Assembly: GCF_950023065.1 (NCBI RefSeq)
Contig: NC_088681.1
Span: forward strand, 58,438,836 to 58,502,835
Direction of reading: 5' to 3'
DNA: 64,000 bases
Origin: Planococcus citri
Lineage: Eukaryota; Arthropoda; Insecta; Hemiptera; Pseudococcidae
A model generated the notes under the pieces. That model made no database searches and had not been told where the DNA came from. It was given only the letters and a program-made list of their open reading frames with translations. The position numbers and the translations under genes were made by a program. Positions 1-10,781 of this stretch are shown in pieces; the first letter of the stretch is position 1, and each line of letters begins with the position of its first letter.

Positions 1-959
1 CGAGGAAAAAAACACGAGCGATATAATTTGAAAATTAAATTAAACGGTAGTTTACGGTTGTAAAATTAATTTGATTAGGTATTTTTTTTCTCGTTCAAAA
101 AAAAAAGAGTCGAATCACGCGAAAAAATAAACGCGTTTTTAATTGCCTCTCGAAGACGGACATGGCCCAGTGGAAGCGGAGGAGAAGTCAGGGGATGAGA
201 ACGTACTACGGTAGTCGTAAATTTATTTAAAAATGTGAACCATGTGCTCGTAGTACCTAACTACCTACTCTGTTTACGTCTTCGAGAGAATCATAATATT
301 ATAGGTAACTCGACGCTGAATAACAATCGGAGGGTCAGGTAAACAGTAACACCTGCATGGTGGAGTTGGCGGTGGTGAGATAATTTAATCGGCGAGCATT
401 TCTGCTGAGACGTTGACAAGCGTAAAAATAGGCGTTAAGTTTGATTAGCGGCGTGAAACAATATTATTATAATGTACGAGTCGCGGTGGACGAATTGACG
501 AAATTTTAGCACTTGAAAACCTTCTATGAAGAAGAGATGTCCTTTTCGACTTTTATTGACAAGGACGAGCGCGAGCGGTGGCCTTATTATATTAATTTTC
601 ATTCGGGTATGTACGATATAAAGACGTTTTAGAACGATCCTTTCAACTTGGTCTAGGCTCATGAAGTAAGAACCGATGAGAACGTGTATGCCCAACCAAT
701 ATCGTACCAATACACCACCGCAATGGCAAAGTTGACGCGGCGGCGATGTGATGCCGATGCCTTTGAGCTTACAGAATATTTACAATAGTAAAATGGGCCG
801 CGGAGAGTAAAGAAAAGAAAAGGTCTCGGAATAAATTACCGCACTTGGACTATGAATTTTAGATTTGTGGCGGATGCATCGCAGAAAACATCACCATGAC
901 TACAAGGACCGATACTGTACTGGTACTCTACTCAACTGTACCACGTACCGTACTGGCGA

Positions 960-967
960 TGACGTCA
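960..967. promoter_or_regulatory. CRE-like palindrome TGACGTCA
   Basis: This is a perfect 8-bp match to the cAMP-response-element core bound by CREB/ATF bZIP factors. A second perfect copy lies 281 bp away at 1241-1248. No TATA box or coding exon can be tied to it, so function is only suggested. A chance match is a real alternative. Confidence 0.2.
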
Positions 968-1240
968 AGTAAAACGATCGATTTTTATTGGTTCAAATAT
1001 ACAACCGAAATTAGAAATTTGAGACTACTGATTTGCGGCGGCATTCGTTTGTCGCACACATGTACATTATATCGAGACACACAGAGGCGAAAAAAAAACA
1101 CACAGAGAAAAAAAAAGAATACCGAAAGAGCGCAAAAAAATGTAAAATGAAAAAAAAAGCGCAAAATGGTTCCATGTTATATCGATTTCTCTAACATTAA
1201 CACGTAATAGCATTTGAACGAGGGAAAGGTGCGGCAGTTA

Positions 1241-1248
1241 TGACGTCA
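1241..1248. promoter_or_regulatory. CRE-like palindrome TGACGTCA, second copy
   Basis: This is a perfect CRE core and pairs with the copy at 960-967. No promoter or gene is visible nearby, so the call rests on the motif alone. Confidence 0.2.
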
Positions 1249-2456
1249 GCGAAATACGCGTAGGCGGTTCACTGTGCAAGATAAATACATATAAGACGAT
1301 GTGTAATTTGAAAAATTGGGATGGCACCACCAATTTGTTATACATTGGTTCATAAATTAATATAACAGTTTGCCTGCCCCGATCAAGGTCTGTTGTCGGC
1401 GTGTTTGCCTCGTACCATGTATCATTTTCCATTTCCATCGAGATGTATTTTATACTTACCATCTCGAATACCTACTCGTATCTTTAACTACCCCTTTCGA
1501 TGTATAATCCAAAGGTAAAATTACCAATTATTTGCCAATTTACGCCCAAATTTTACCATTTATACATGACGTAGTAGGCACGTGTATAGGTAGGTATCTG
1601 TGTTCTTCTCTCGGTGTAATGACGATCGAATTGAGGAAGTGTAGGTATAAGCAGAATGAAGCATTTCGGAACATCCCCCTTCGTTGAAAGAGTTGCAGTC
1701 ACGAAATCGCATGTACCATACACGTGAGTGGGTAAATTGGCTCGTTAGTTGGGGATTTTTTATACTAGTTCGAGTTATGATTTTCCATATCTCGATGATG
1801 TTATTCAAGCGTGAAATATACGAATAAGTACCTAATTAATTAGTCGTAAGCTCGACGTGTATTTCTGAATCGCTGTTATTTCCTTGTTCTTTTCCATTCA
1901 TCTTTTAGTCGTATACAATGTGAAGAGATGAATAGGATGTATTTTCCAAGTTGGAAATATCGTCTAATTAGATTTTTAAGAACGGGTTTGTTTTTCGAAT
2001 ACTTGAAGGATTGGGAGAATGGAATTAGAAATTTATTTCAGAATTTAAAACGCTCTTAAAACTTTTGCGTTTTTTACTGAATTTTCCCAAACTTTGATCA
2101 GTTTTTAATGCTTTTTATTAATTTTTTTTCAATTTTATAGTTTTCCGTTGAACGATGTGTTGGTATCTGCTTTTGTAAAATTTTATTCCTACTTAATTAT
2201 TTTCAGAATTTTCAAAAATTGTGTCACACAAAATATAAAAATTGGCTGAAATTTCGGAACATGGTCAAACATTTCTATCAAAATTTATGTACTCGTAAGT
2301 GGCATTTTTGAAGAATTTCGAGTTCAAAATTTGATCATTATATGGATGATTTCACGCGGCCTGTCAAAATGTATTATTTTGGCAAAAAATCGAAAATTTC
2401 ACACGAATTATTTTTAAGCATTTATGAAAAATTTTGAGTGTCAAATTTGGTACCTA

Positions 2457-2600
2457 CTCTCTAAATTTGAAACAGTGAAATATCACTGCTTAGCAGTCAC
2501 GACATTTCGGCTTCTTAAAAGCAGTAGTTTTTTACTGCAAAACAGTGACAAATTTACTGAATTGATCAGTAAAAATGATTTTTACTGACCAATTCAGTAG
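2457..2600. mobile_element. Truncated copy of a palindromic MITE
   Basis: It begins CTCTCTAAATTTGAAACAGT, the same terminus as the MITE at 21638-23940, and follows that element's left half through its centre (GATCAGT/ACTGACC around 2575-2590). It stops about 20 bp past the centre, where the 8-bp minisatellite starts. At 2515-2518 it carries a single intact TTAA at the point where the other copy is split by a 2-kb element. It is therefore a paralogous unfilled site. No coding capacity is present or expected. Confidence 0.8.
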
Positions 2601-2781
2601 ATAGATGTGCAGACGTGCAGACGTGCAAATGTGCAGACGTGCAAACGTGCAAACGTGCAAACGTGCGGACGTGTAAACGTGCGGACGTGCAAATGTGCAA
2701 ATGTTGTGCTAACGTGCAAACGTGCAGACGTGCAAATGTGCATATGTGCAAACGTGCAAACGTGCAGACGTGCAAATGTGC
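2601..2781. repeat. 8-bp minisatellite array 1 (GTGCARAY)
   Basis: About 22 head-to-tail units of GTGCAGAC / GTGCAAAC / GTGCAAAT, with rare GTGCGGAC and one ATGTTGTGCTA interruption. Junctions read ACGTG or ATGTG. The array starts directly at the broken MITE and ends at a conserved linker. Because 8 is not a multiple of 3 and the unit makes no stop, several frames stay open by composition. Confidence 0.95.
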
Positions 2782-3017
2782 GGAATCACTGCAAATACAA
2801 ACTAAATGTGACATTGGCCTGTAAAAAACAAAGACATGAATTTAAAACGAAAACAATTTAAAAATGCACTCATTGTACTATAAATAATCATTGAAAAACA
2901 CTCATACCTATATAATTACAATATCTACTTCTCAAAAAAATAGTAACTGAAGTGAACTGCCAACGTGTAATCTTGTAATTGTGTAAACATGTAAATGTGT
3001 AATCATGTAATTATGTA
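2782..3017. repeat. Conserved linker L1 between minisatellite arrays
   Basis: It starts GGAATCACTGCAAATACAAA and runs through an AT-rich segment to a degenerate tail of GTGTAAAC/ATGTAATT-like words leading into the next array. Near-identical copies start at 3571 and 4313, and a more diverged one at 5357. Spacing of 789 and 742 bp between the first three shows that linker plus array has been duplicated as a unit. Confidence 0.9.
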
Positions 3018-3570
3018 AATGTGCAGACATGCAAACTTGCAGGTGTGCAGATGTGAAGACATGCAGACGTGCAGACCTGTGGACATGCAAACGTGCATAC
3101 GTGCGGATGTGCAAACCTGCAGACATGCGGACGTGCAAACGTGCAGATGTGCAGATGTGCGGACGTGGAAATGTGCAAACGTGCAAACGTGCAAATGTGC
3201 AAACGTGCAAACGTGCAAACGTGCAAATGTGCAAACGTGCAAACGTGCAAGGACGTGTAAACGTGCGGACGTGCAGACCTGCGGACGTGCAGACCTGCGG
3301 AGGTGCAGACGTGCAGACGTGCAAATGTGCAGACGTGCAGACGTGCAGACGTGCAGACGTGCAGACTTGCAGACGTGCAAACAAGCAGACGTGCAGACGT
3401 GCAGATGTGCAGACGTGCAAACGTGCAGACGTGCAAACGTGCAAACGTGCAGAAGTGCAAACGTGCAAATGTGCAGACGTGCAAATGTGCATATGTGCAA
3501 ACGTGCAGACATGCAAATGTGCAGATGTGCAAACATGCAGATGTGCAAACGTGCAGATGTGCAAATTTGC
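3018..3570. repeat. 8-bp minisatellite array 2 (GTGCARAY)
   Basis: About 69 units of GTGCARAY. Variation is concentrated at the junction dinucleotide, which alternates between CG, TG and CA. One GGACGTG phase break occurs near 3250. It is flanked by linkers L1 and L2. Confidence 0.95.
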
Positions 3571-3797
3571 GGAATCACTGCAAATACAAACTCAATGTGA
3601 CATTGGCCTGTAAAAAACAAAGATATGAATTTAAAACGAAAACAATTTAAAAATGCACTCATTGTACTATAAATAATCATTGAAAAACACTCATACCTAA
3701 TACAATCTACTTCTCGAAAAAATAGTAACTGAAGTGAACTGCAAACGTGTAATCTTGTAATTGTGTAAACATGTAAATGTGTAATCATGTAATTATG
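3571..3797. repeat. Conserved linker L2
   Basis: Second linker copy, very close to L1 but with a small deletion near 3695-3705 and scattered substitutions. One minus-strand frame stays open through it, joining arrays 2 and 3 into a 423-codon frame. L1 and L3 break the same frame, so coding constraint is not supported. Confidence 0.9.
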
Positions 3798-4312
3798 TAA
3801 ATGTGCAGACATGCAAACTTGCAGGTGTGCAGATGTGAAGACATGCAGACGTGCAGACCTGTGGACGTGCAAACGTGCATACTTGCGGATGTGCAAACTT
3901 GCAGACATGCGGACATGCAAACGTGCAGATGTGCGGACGTGCAAATGTGCAAACGTGCAAATGTGCAGACATGCATATGTGCAAATGCGCAAACATGCAA
4001 ATGTGCGGACGTGTAAATGTGCGGACGTGTAAACGTGTGGACGTGTAAACGTGCGGATGTGCAGACCTGCGGATGTGCAGACGTGCAGACCTGCGGATGT
4101 GCAGACGTGCAGACCTGCGGACGTGCAGATGTGCAGATGTGCGGACGTGCAGACGTGCAGATGTGCGGACGTGCAAATGTGCAGACGTGCAAATGTGCAA
4201 ATGGGCAAATGTGTAGAGACGTGCAAATGTGCATATGTGCAAATGTGCAGACATGCAAATGTGCAGACGTGCAAACATGCAGACGTGCAAACGTGCAGAT
4301 GTGCAAATGTGT
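3798..4312. repeat. 8-bp minisatellite array 3 (GTGCARAY)
   Basis: About 64 units with the same start as array 2, including an early TGCAGGTGTGCAGATG variant, so the two arrays share a common ancestor. GTGCGGAY variants are more frequent here than in array 1. Confidence 0.95.
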
Positions 4313-4549
4313 GGAATCACTGCAAATACAAACTCAATCTGACATTGGCCTGTAAAAAACAAAGACTTGAATTTAAAATGAAAACAATTTAAAAATGCAC
4401 TCATTGTACTATAAATAATTATTGAAAAACACTCATACCTATATAATTACGATATCTACTTCTTGAAAAAATAGTAAACTGAAGTGAACTGCAAACGTGT
4501 AATCTTGTAATTGTGTAAACATGTAAATGTGTAATCATGTAATTATGTA
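4313..4549. repeat. Conserved linker L3
   Basis: Third copy of the linker, beginning GGAATCACTGCAAATACAAA and ending in GTGTAAAC/ATGTAATT-like degenerate units that merge into array 4. Differences from L1 and L2 are mostly single bases. Confidence 0.9.
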
Positions 4550-5024
4550 AATGTGCAGACATGCAAACTTGCGGACGTGCAGATGTGCAGACGTGCAAAC
4601 GTGCAGATGTGCAAACGTGCAGACGTGCAAACGTGCAGACGTGCAAACGTGCAGACGTGCAAACGTGCAGACGTGCAACCGTGCAGACGTGCATACGTGC
4701 AGACGTGCATACGTGCATACGTGCAAATGTGCGGACATGTAAACGTGTCGACGTGCAGACGTGCGGATGTGCAAACGTGCAGACATGCGGACGTGCAAAT
4801 GTGCAGACATGCAGAAGTGCAAATGTGCTGACATTCGGACATGCAAATGTGCAGACGTGCAAATGTGCAGATGTGCAAATGTGCAGACATGCAAATGTGC
4901 ATATGTGCAATTGTGCAGACGTGCAGATGTGCAAACGTGCAGATGTGCAGACGTGCAAACGGGCAGATGTGCAAACAGGCAGATGTGCAAACGTGCAGAT
5001 GTGCAAATGGGCAGATGTGCAGAC
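4550..5024. repeat. 8-bp minisatellite array 4 (GTGCARAY)
   Basis: About 59 units. GTGCATAC variants near 4690-4725 and GGGCAGAT/GGGCAAAC-type variants near 4960-5015 are specific to this array. It ends in unique sequence near 5025 instead of a linker. Confidence 0.95.
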
Positions 5025-5356
5025 TGCCATTGCTTATTGACCTAAATAATTATGCCTCTTTACATATTATATAGTCTTAATGTGCCACTATTTATTGGTT
5101 CTTTATTATAAAAACAAAAAATGATGTTAAACCAAAATTAAAATGAAATAGAGCAATAACAAGAACCAAAATGTGAAAAAATGTACACATTGATAATATA
5201 CTCAGGCTTAATTCTGCATAAAAAATACAAATAAAATTGCAAATCCAATCTATGAAACTAGTGAGAAAACAAACAAGTAAAAAATACATAATATAATAGG
5301 TATAATTGTTCACCTAATAGGTGCTCACATAATCCTCTTATTTTATTCACCTAATC
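5025..5356. other. AT-rich spacer before linker L4
   Basis: Unique-looking AT-rich DNA with two ACCTAATAGGT-like palindromic words near 5290-5325. No gene or array is seen. It separates array 4 from a fourth, diverged linker copy. Confidence 0.6.
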
Positions 5357-5571
5357 CCTGCAAATACAAACTCATTCTGACATTGGCCTGTAAAAACCAA
5401 AGATATGAATTTAAAATGAAAACAATTTTAAAATGCACTCATTGTACTATAAACACCTAATTATTAAAAAACACTCATATTTATATAATTACAATATCTA
5501 CATACTTCTCTAAAAAATAGTAAACTGAAGTGAACCGCAAACATGTAATCATGTAATTGTGTAAACATGTA
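5357..5571. repeat. Diverged linker copy L4, without array
   Basis: It matches L1-L3 from CTGCAAATACAAACTCA onward, down to the ATGTAATTGTGTAAACATGTA tail region, but no GTGCARAY array follows. This is either the founding edge of the family or a copy that lost its array. Confidence 0.8.
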
Positions 5572-6031
5572 GTGTGGGTTTGGGGGGGGGGATTTGACTG
5601 CGCTATTATGCATAAGTTATTTGCAGTGAACTTTGGGTCAATGGATGTGGAACAAACTCTTTTGCGCTATCTATGGGTATTAATTTTGTTTGGGCTACCG
5701 GCTTAATGACTCCAGCTTAATCATTTGTATGTTAAATTTTCCCAAAAATCGCACTTTGGGGGCACTACCCTCTCCTCTCATAGTGCAAATAGTGAGCTGA
5801 AGTAAACGTAGGTATATTTAGGATGAGGGGAGTGTGCAGTACTAATGTTTTAAAAAGTTTTGGGCCGGAGCCCTTTTAAAAATTGGGAGTTTTTAAGCAA
5901 CACCCCTCAAGGCCCTCATGCTGTGCAACTTTTTATTGACCCGTATCTACACAAATTCGATTGGATTTTCAGGAAAGCAAAAAAGTCAGCAAACTTGACA
6001 CTTTTTGCCTATCCCAGTTGGACTCTCTTCT
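5572..6031. other. Unique DNA with a G10 run
   Basis: A run of 10 G sits at 5582-5591. The rest is unremarkable unique DNA. A 63-codon open frame (5860-6051) runs into the end of the neighbouring hAT-type element and has no recognisable domain. Confidence 0.6.
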
Positions 6032-6667
6032 ATCTAGACCAGGCTTGTTAACCGAAAAAAAATATTTCTGGTTAAGGTTATGGTTAAAAATTAAACAAGA
6101 AATTCAAAATTTCGGTTAAAGGTTACAGTTAAGGGTATTCAATTTTTAAAGTCATGGTTAAGGTTCAGGTTATGGTTATTGATGACCATTTTTTTCGGTT
6201 AATGGTTAAGGTTAAGGTTACAGTTTTTGGTGGTAATTTTTCCAGTTGAGCTTAAAATTTTGGTTAATGGTTAAAATTACAGTTGAAAATTTGAAAATTT
6301 TCAAAAATTCTGTCGGAGTTTGAAATTTTGAAGTTTAAAAAATTGGAAAACTGGTAATATTTTTAATGTTTTGATCATTTTTTTGATTAAAATTTCAAAT
6401 CACTACAAATCACATTAAAAAAAAACTCAGATAAAAAGAAATGAATCTTAAAATTTTGTAACCGGTTTTTTTCTAAACATTTTTTAGTTAAGGTTATGGT
6501 TACGGTTTATTTTGATCTCAAAAAACGGTTACGGTTACGGTTACGGTTAGTGATATTTCAAAAAAAAAAGGTTTTTTGGTTACGGTTAATTTTTTTTCGG
6601 TTAATTTACCGGTTAATTTGCGGTTACGGTTAATGGTTAAAAACCGGTTAACAAGCCTGATCTAGAC
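6032..6667. mobile_element. hAT-type non-autonomous element with 8-bp TSD
   Basis: The element itself is 6040-6659 (620 bp). Its ends are perfect inverted repeats CAGGCTTGTTAACCG and CGGTTAACAAGCCTG (15 bp). It is flanked by an exact 8-bp direct repeat ATCTAGAC at 6032-6039 and 6660-6667. An 8-bp duplication and a CAGG terminus are hallmarks of the hAT superfamily. The interior has no transposase frame. It is packed with GGTTAA/GGTTAC words, dense at both ends, which resemble the subterminal repeats that hAT transposases bind. The perfect duplication suggests a fairly young insertion. Confidence 0.87.
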
Positions 6668-8929
6668 AACTAGACCTCTGTTATTTTTATCAGTGCGAAA
6701 AGTTCCAAAACTATCTATCAAAATGCTTTTAGATGCAACCAAGACAAAGTGGAATTTCCATAGACTCCACCCACCAGGCATTATTTCCTTATCCAAGTAC
6801 ACGAATATCGGTGCTTCAATTAGTTTGAAATAGTTTGGGAATCCGGTACCTATCTCTAAATTTAACGTTTACCATATAAATGTGGCAGAGGTGTACTAAA
6901 AGGTTTCACCATAGTAGGTAGGAGGTATAGCTTCTTTACTTTGCCACCCTGCTCTCTTCCTCTTTTGGCGACCGTTTCGGTGAATTAATAACTCGATGGT
7001 TTTGTTTATAAGGTTTTATAATTTTAAAAGGCTATGTAGGTACTTTACTGTCGGCGATGACTGACGTTGAGGTGATTTTTCAATGGTTTAATTATAAAGT
7101 AAAGGTACCTACGTAATATTATGGAGGTTGTGGTTTAGTGTGTGTGTGAGGCGAGTGCAGTGAGGTGGTCGCTTAATTAAATAATGAACTTGATTTGATC
7201 GAGTTGCTGTGCCCATATGGCTGACGTATACATACGTAGACATACAGGCACTATGATAGGGCAGGAATTGAATATAATCTATAATTAGAGTTTACCGAGT
7301 CATTATACGAATACGCGTGCAGGTTATTTCAAAAGTGCCTGTACATAGATACCTACTAGATACAAGTACATCTAGTGTAGTAGGTACTCGTATTACTGTA
7401 TTATAGTGATACGTTCCGGTTAAATATTAATAACAATGAAACGACCTCTTTCACAGTAAATTTATCAACTTTATGTGTACGATATGCTATAGTAAATCGT
7501 AGTGACGCGATTCAGGGTAGGTAGACTACACATGCAACATTGATGACCGTAGGTACCTACCTACAGATATGTACGTCAATGATAAATGCACACATAGGTG
7601 ATTTTTTCTGCAAGGTTATTCGAGGAAATCCTCCAGACCCGACGAGTAGATAGGTAGGTAATTCGCCAAAACGACGAATTATAAATGAAGAGAAAATCTA
7701 GCCTGCAGAAGAATAAGAAAATAACCTCTCGCAATTATCGTTCGATCAACGAACAACGAACGAACGCAAACGATCTAGTTATGAAATTGGAAGATGGAGT
7801 CGCGTCGCTTTACGAATTGCAATTCGTTCAAACGGAAGACACTTTCACTAATCGTAGATAATGCCTCACGTATGGATCGAGGTACTCGACTCGTAGCCGT
7901 GGCCAATGCAAGCACGACCACAACAGCTGCAAGTTTCTGAATCTGAATCCAAATGCGGTAAAACGTGATAATAAAATGCGTGAAGCTGTAAAGCGTAACT
8001 TTGCGATAAAGGCGACTCGACGCAACCACGCGTTCCATTATTTGAATAACGCCGAGAGTGAAAAATACGCGTCATATTTGTACATATATATGTACTTCTT
8101 CTTTTATCTTTCTCCTGTTTTTTTGCAACTAGGTAATGCAACAAAGGGTGTAAATAAGCATGCGTTTGCTGAAACAGAGATATAATGGGAGGAAAAAAAA
8201 TATGAAAAAACATATGCATATTTCATCGTTCAACAGCAGCAAAAATAGGCTCACACGATGATTTATACGTGCTTTATAGCTAGACTGGGTACTCGGTGTA
8301 ATTATTTTTTATTAGTCGGTACCTACTGCCTACTCGAAGAACACGTGCTAAAAAAAAGATCCTTTGAATTGGCGCAATTTTTACTATACTTACGTAGGTA
8401 CGCGAGAAAGTTGAATGTACTATTTACTTTCTTATTTTTTTGCCTTCCCATTCGTGGTACTTCGTATAGGTACGAGTACCTGCGTCGTTATATTGCTGAA
8501 CATCGAAAGTGGAAAAATAAAACGTAGATTTATCAACAGTTAGAAAAGATGTCGTATTAAATCTACTGTCATTTTTAAAATAAAAATAAATACCCCGTCA
8601 GTACGGATATTAAATTTAATTAATGGTGGCAATGGCGATGGTGAAAGAAGAAAAAAAGAATCATCCTGGGCCCATCTCGACAACCTAATACTCGATTTAT
8701 ATACTGATGTAGTTCGTAGAAAAGTTGGTTATGTGAAGTACTTTTAGGTTTACTTTTGCTGCGGTTTAAATAAGCCTCCTATGAGTTTAGTATGAGTAGG
8801 ATTAATTTCTCAGTATTTTAAATGAAGGCGATTGTTCGCGAGATTTCTCCTCAAGTTTATAGAGCTGCAGAGTAGATGGATATGAACGATGATGCGTTCA
8901 TTGCAATTGAAAGGGCCGATTTTAAAAAA
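6668..8929. other. Unique AT-rich DNA, no gene seen
   Basis: Many TAGGTACCTA-type words, a short CGAAC-rich stretch (7740-7772) and overlapping short open frames on the minus strand near 7775-8220 with no domain or splice support. Nothing else is recognisable. Confidence 0.6.
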
Positions 8930-9982
8930 ATACAGATTAAAGAGGCCCAACTGTACATCCAACTTCATATTCGAATTCAGAAGGTTTGATTCATATGATA
9001 ACGATACCCATATTGTAAATTTTTGTTTACCCATGGGTCCAAAATTAGGTTTTCAAGAAGTTGTTTCATTTTTGACTGTTTTCAGAGGTCTGCATACAAG
9101 ATTTCAGAACTCCATAGCCGGCAGGAGCACTTTTTTTTGGAGATTCCATGACCCTCAGAAAAACTGGTGAGAGCTTTTCGAGTTTTTAAAAATGACCTAG
9201 GTACTCGTAGATACCTGAAGGAAAAATTTGAAAAAATTTCCAAAAATAGTACTCATTTAAACATACTGTTCGTAATATAAAAATAAGAAAAAAATTGTGT
9301 AGGAAATGGAATTAGGTTTGGAGATATGGCAGCTTTAAATGTTCTCTTGTCAATATCTCTTTCTTGGAAGGGCAAAAAAATGTAGAAAAAAATCTCTTGA
9401 GTAGACTCTTGTCGCCTTTATATATTGTATATTTGGAGATGTGGGGAATCAAAATTATTCATTCAAAACTCACTGAATCATTGTGATATTTTCTCAGAAA
9501 AAGGTGTTTTTCAGTCATTGTGGGCAAGCTGGTGGAGTGGGGTGGAGGATTTCTTGGAGACAAGATTTTTTTAGAGGTATCACAAACAATGTCTGGTGAA
9601 AATTTCAAAAATGCAAGGAACGGGACATTTTACCATTTTTAGCTGAGAGTACCCTTTTATTATTTTTCGTAAATTTTCAGCTGCAGTTTTCATACATTTT
9701 GGGCAAATTTCATACTTCATAATTTGTTGGTGTTTTTCTAGAGCCTATGACTGTGTAGTTACATATTTTCTTCTTTGAAGTTTTTTACATTGTTTACTAG
9801 TTACTACTTAATGGAATTTTTTAATGATTATAAAGTTTTTTGCATCATTTTAACATATTTTTGTCCAACTTCATTAATACGTACTTACATTCAGTGATTT
9901 TTCAGTACTTTTATAGCTTTTTTGAGTGTTTTAATATCATTCTGACACTTTTTCATGTAAGTATTTCTGGCAAGTTTTATTT
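8930..9982. other. AT-rich DNA with one diverged copy of the 145-bp repeat
   Basis: Positions about 8955-9010 (CATATTCG...GATTCATATGATAACGATACC) resemble the middle of the 145-bp units at 9983-10390. The rest is low-complexity AT-rich DNA without coding signal. Confidence 0.45.
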
Positions 9983-10390
9983 GGGGGCAGAGGCAGTGGA
10001 AGGGGTTGGATGAGGGTAGAATAAAATTGAACGTCATAATTGTGCTAGGGATGTTCGATTCTTGAGGAAACGACACCAATTTATTATGAAAATAGCTCAA
10101 CTTTTTGTATATAGTAAAAACTGAGTAGGGGGCAGAGGCACTGGAGGGATGTGGATGAGGGTAGCATAAAATTGGACATCATATTCGTGCTCGTGGTGTT
10201 CGATTCATGAGGAAACGACACCAACATTATGAAAATATCTCACGTTTTAAATTTCAATATAGTAAAAATTAAGGTGAGGCAGAGGCACTGGAGGGGTGTG
10301 GATAAGTGTAGCATAAAATTGGAGGTCATATTCGTGTTCGAGGAGTTCGATTCATATGGAAACGACACCTCGTTTACTAAAAGCAATAAT
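9983..10390. repeat. 145-bp tandem repeat, three copies
   Basis: Units start at 9983, 10128 and about 10275 (periods 145 and 147 bp). Each opens with GGCAGAGGCAVTGGARGGG and later carries GTTCGATTC followed by GGAAACGACACC. GTTCGATTC matches the core of an RNA polymerase III B box, but no clear A box or tRNA fold is present, so a SINE origin is only a possibility. Confidence 0.85.
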
Positions 10391-10781
10391 TTACCCCAGA
10401 GAATCCATTTTTACCCCTACTGTAATTTTTTTCAATTTTTGACCACGACCTATCTCAAATTTTTTTTGAAAAAAATATATGTTTTTTGGGGGTTGAAAAT
10501 GCATTATTTCAAAAATGCTATTCCCATTTTGGTGCCGAATCATGGTCATTGCTAAAACTAATGAACAAAGCTAAAAAAAAACTCCATTTTGAGGGAAAAA
10601 TATGACGGAAGAGGGTGGAGATAATTTTTGGGGGATACCTCTTATGGATGTTTACAACAAACTAAAAAATTTTAAAAATCGGTTCACAAGGGGCTGAGAT
10701 GCAACATCTCCCTAAACATCCTTCATCTACTAAATAATTTCTCGGTAATTACCTACACGTAATTTTACAAAATCACATTAA
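10391..10781. other. AT-rich DNA, no feature
   Basis: Low-complexity AT-rich sequence linking the 145-bp triplicate to the AATTTACC repeat block. No gene, array or mobile-element end was recognised. Confidence 0.6.

Larger units (their letters stand above)
1..2456. other. AT-rich unique DNA, no gene seen
   Basis: I see no coding region. Open frames here are under 95 codons, lack recognisable domains and have no splice or promoter context. The stretch has homopolymer A runs (about 1088-1150) and many GTAGGTA/TACCTA words typical of this genome's unique DNA. Two perfect TGACGTCA palindromes lie at 960-967 and 1241-1248. Intron or intergenic cannot be told apart. Confidence 0.7.

Noticed and set aside
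2607..5074. Many overlapping Cys-rich open frames on both strands (8-residue repeats such as VQTCKRAN and LHVCTSAR)
   Set aside because: The 8-bp unit GTGCARAY creates no stop codon in most frames, so all frames look coding. Linker copies do not preserve one frame.
6040..6659. GGTTAA/GGTTAC tracts as interstitial telomere repeat
   Set aside because: The insect telomere repeat is TTAGG. The words here are irregular and confined within precise hAT-type ends.
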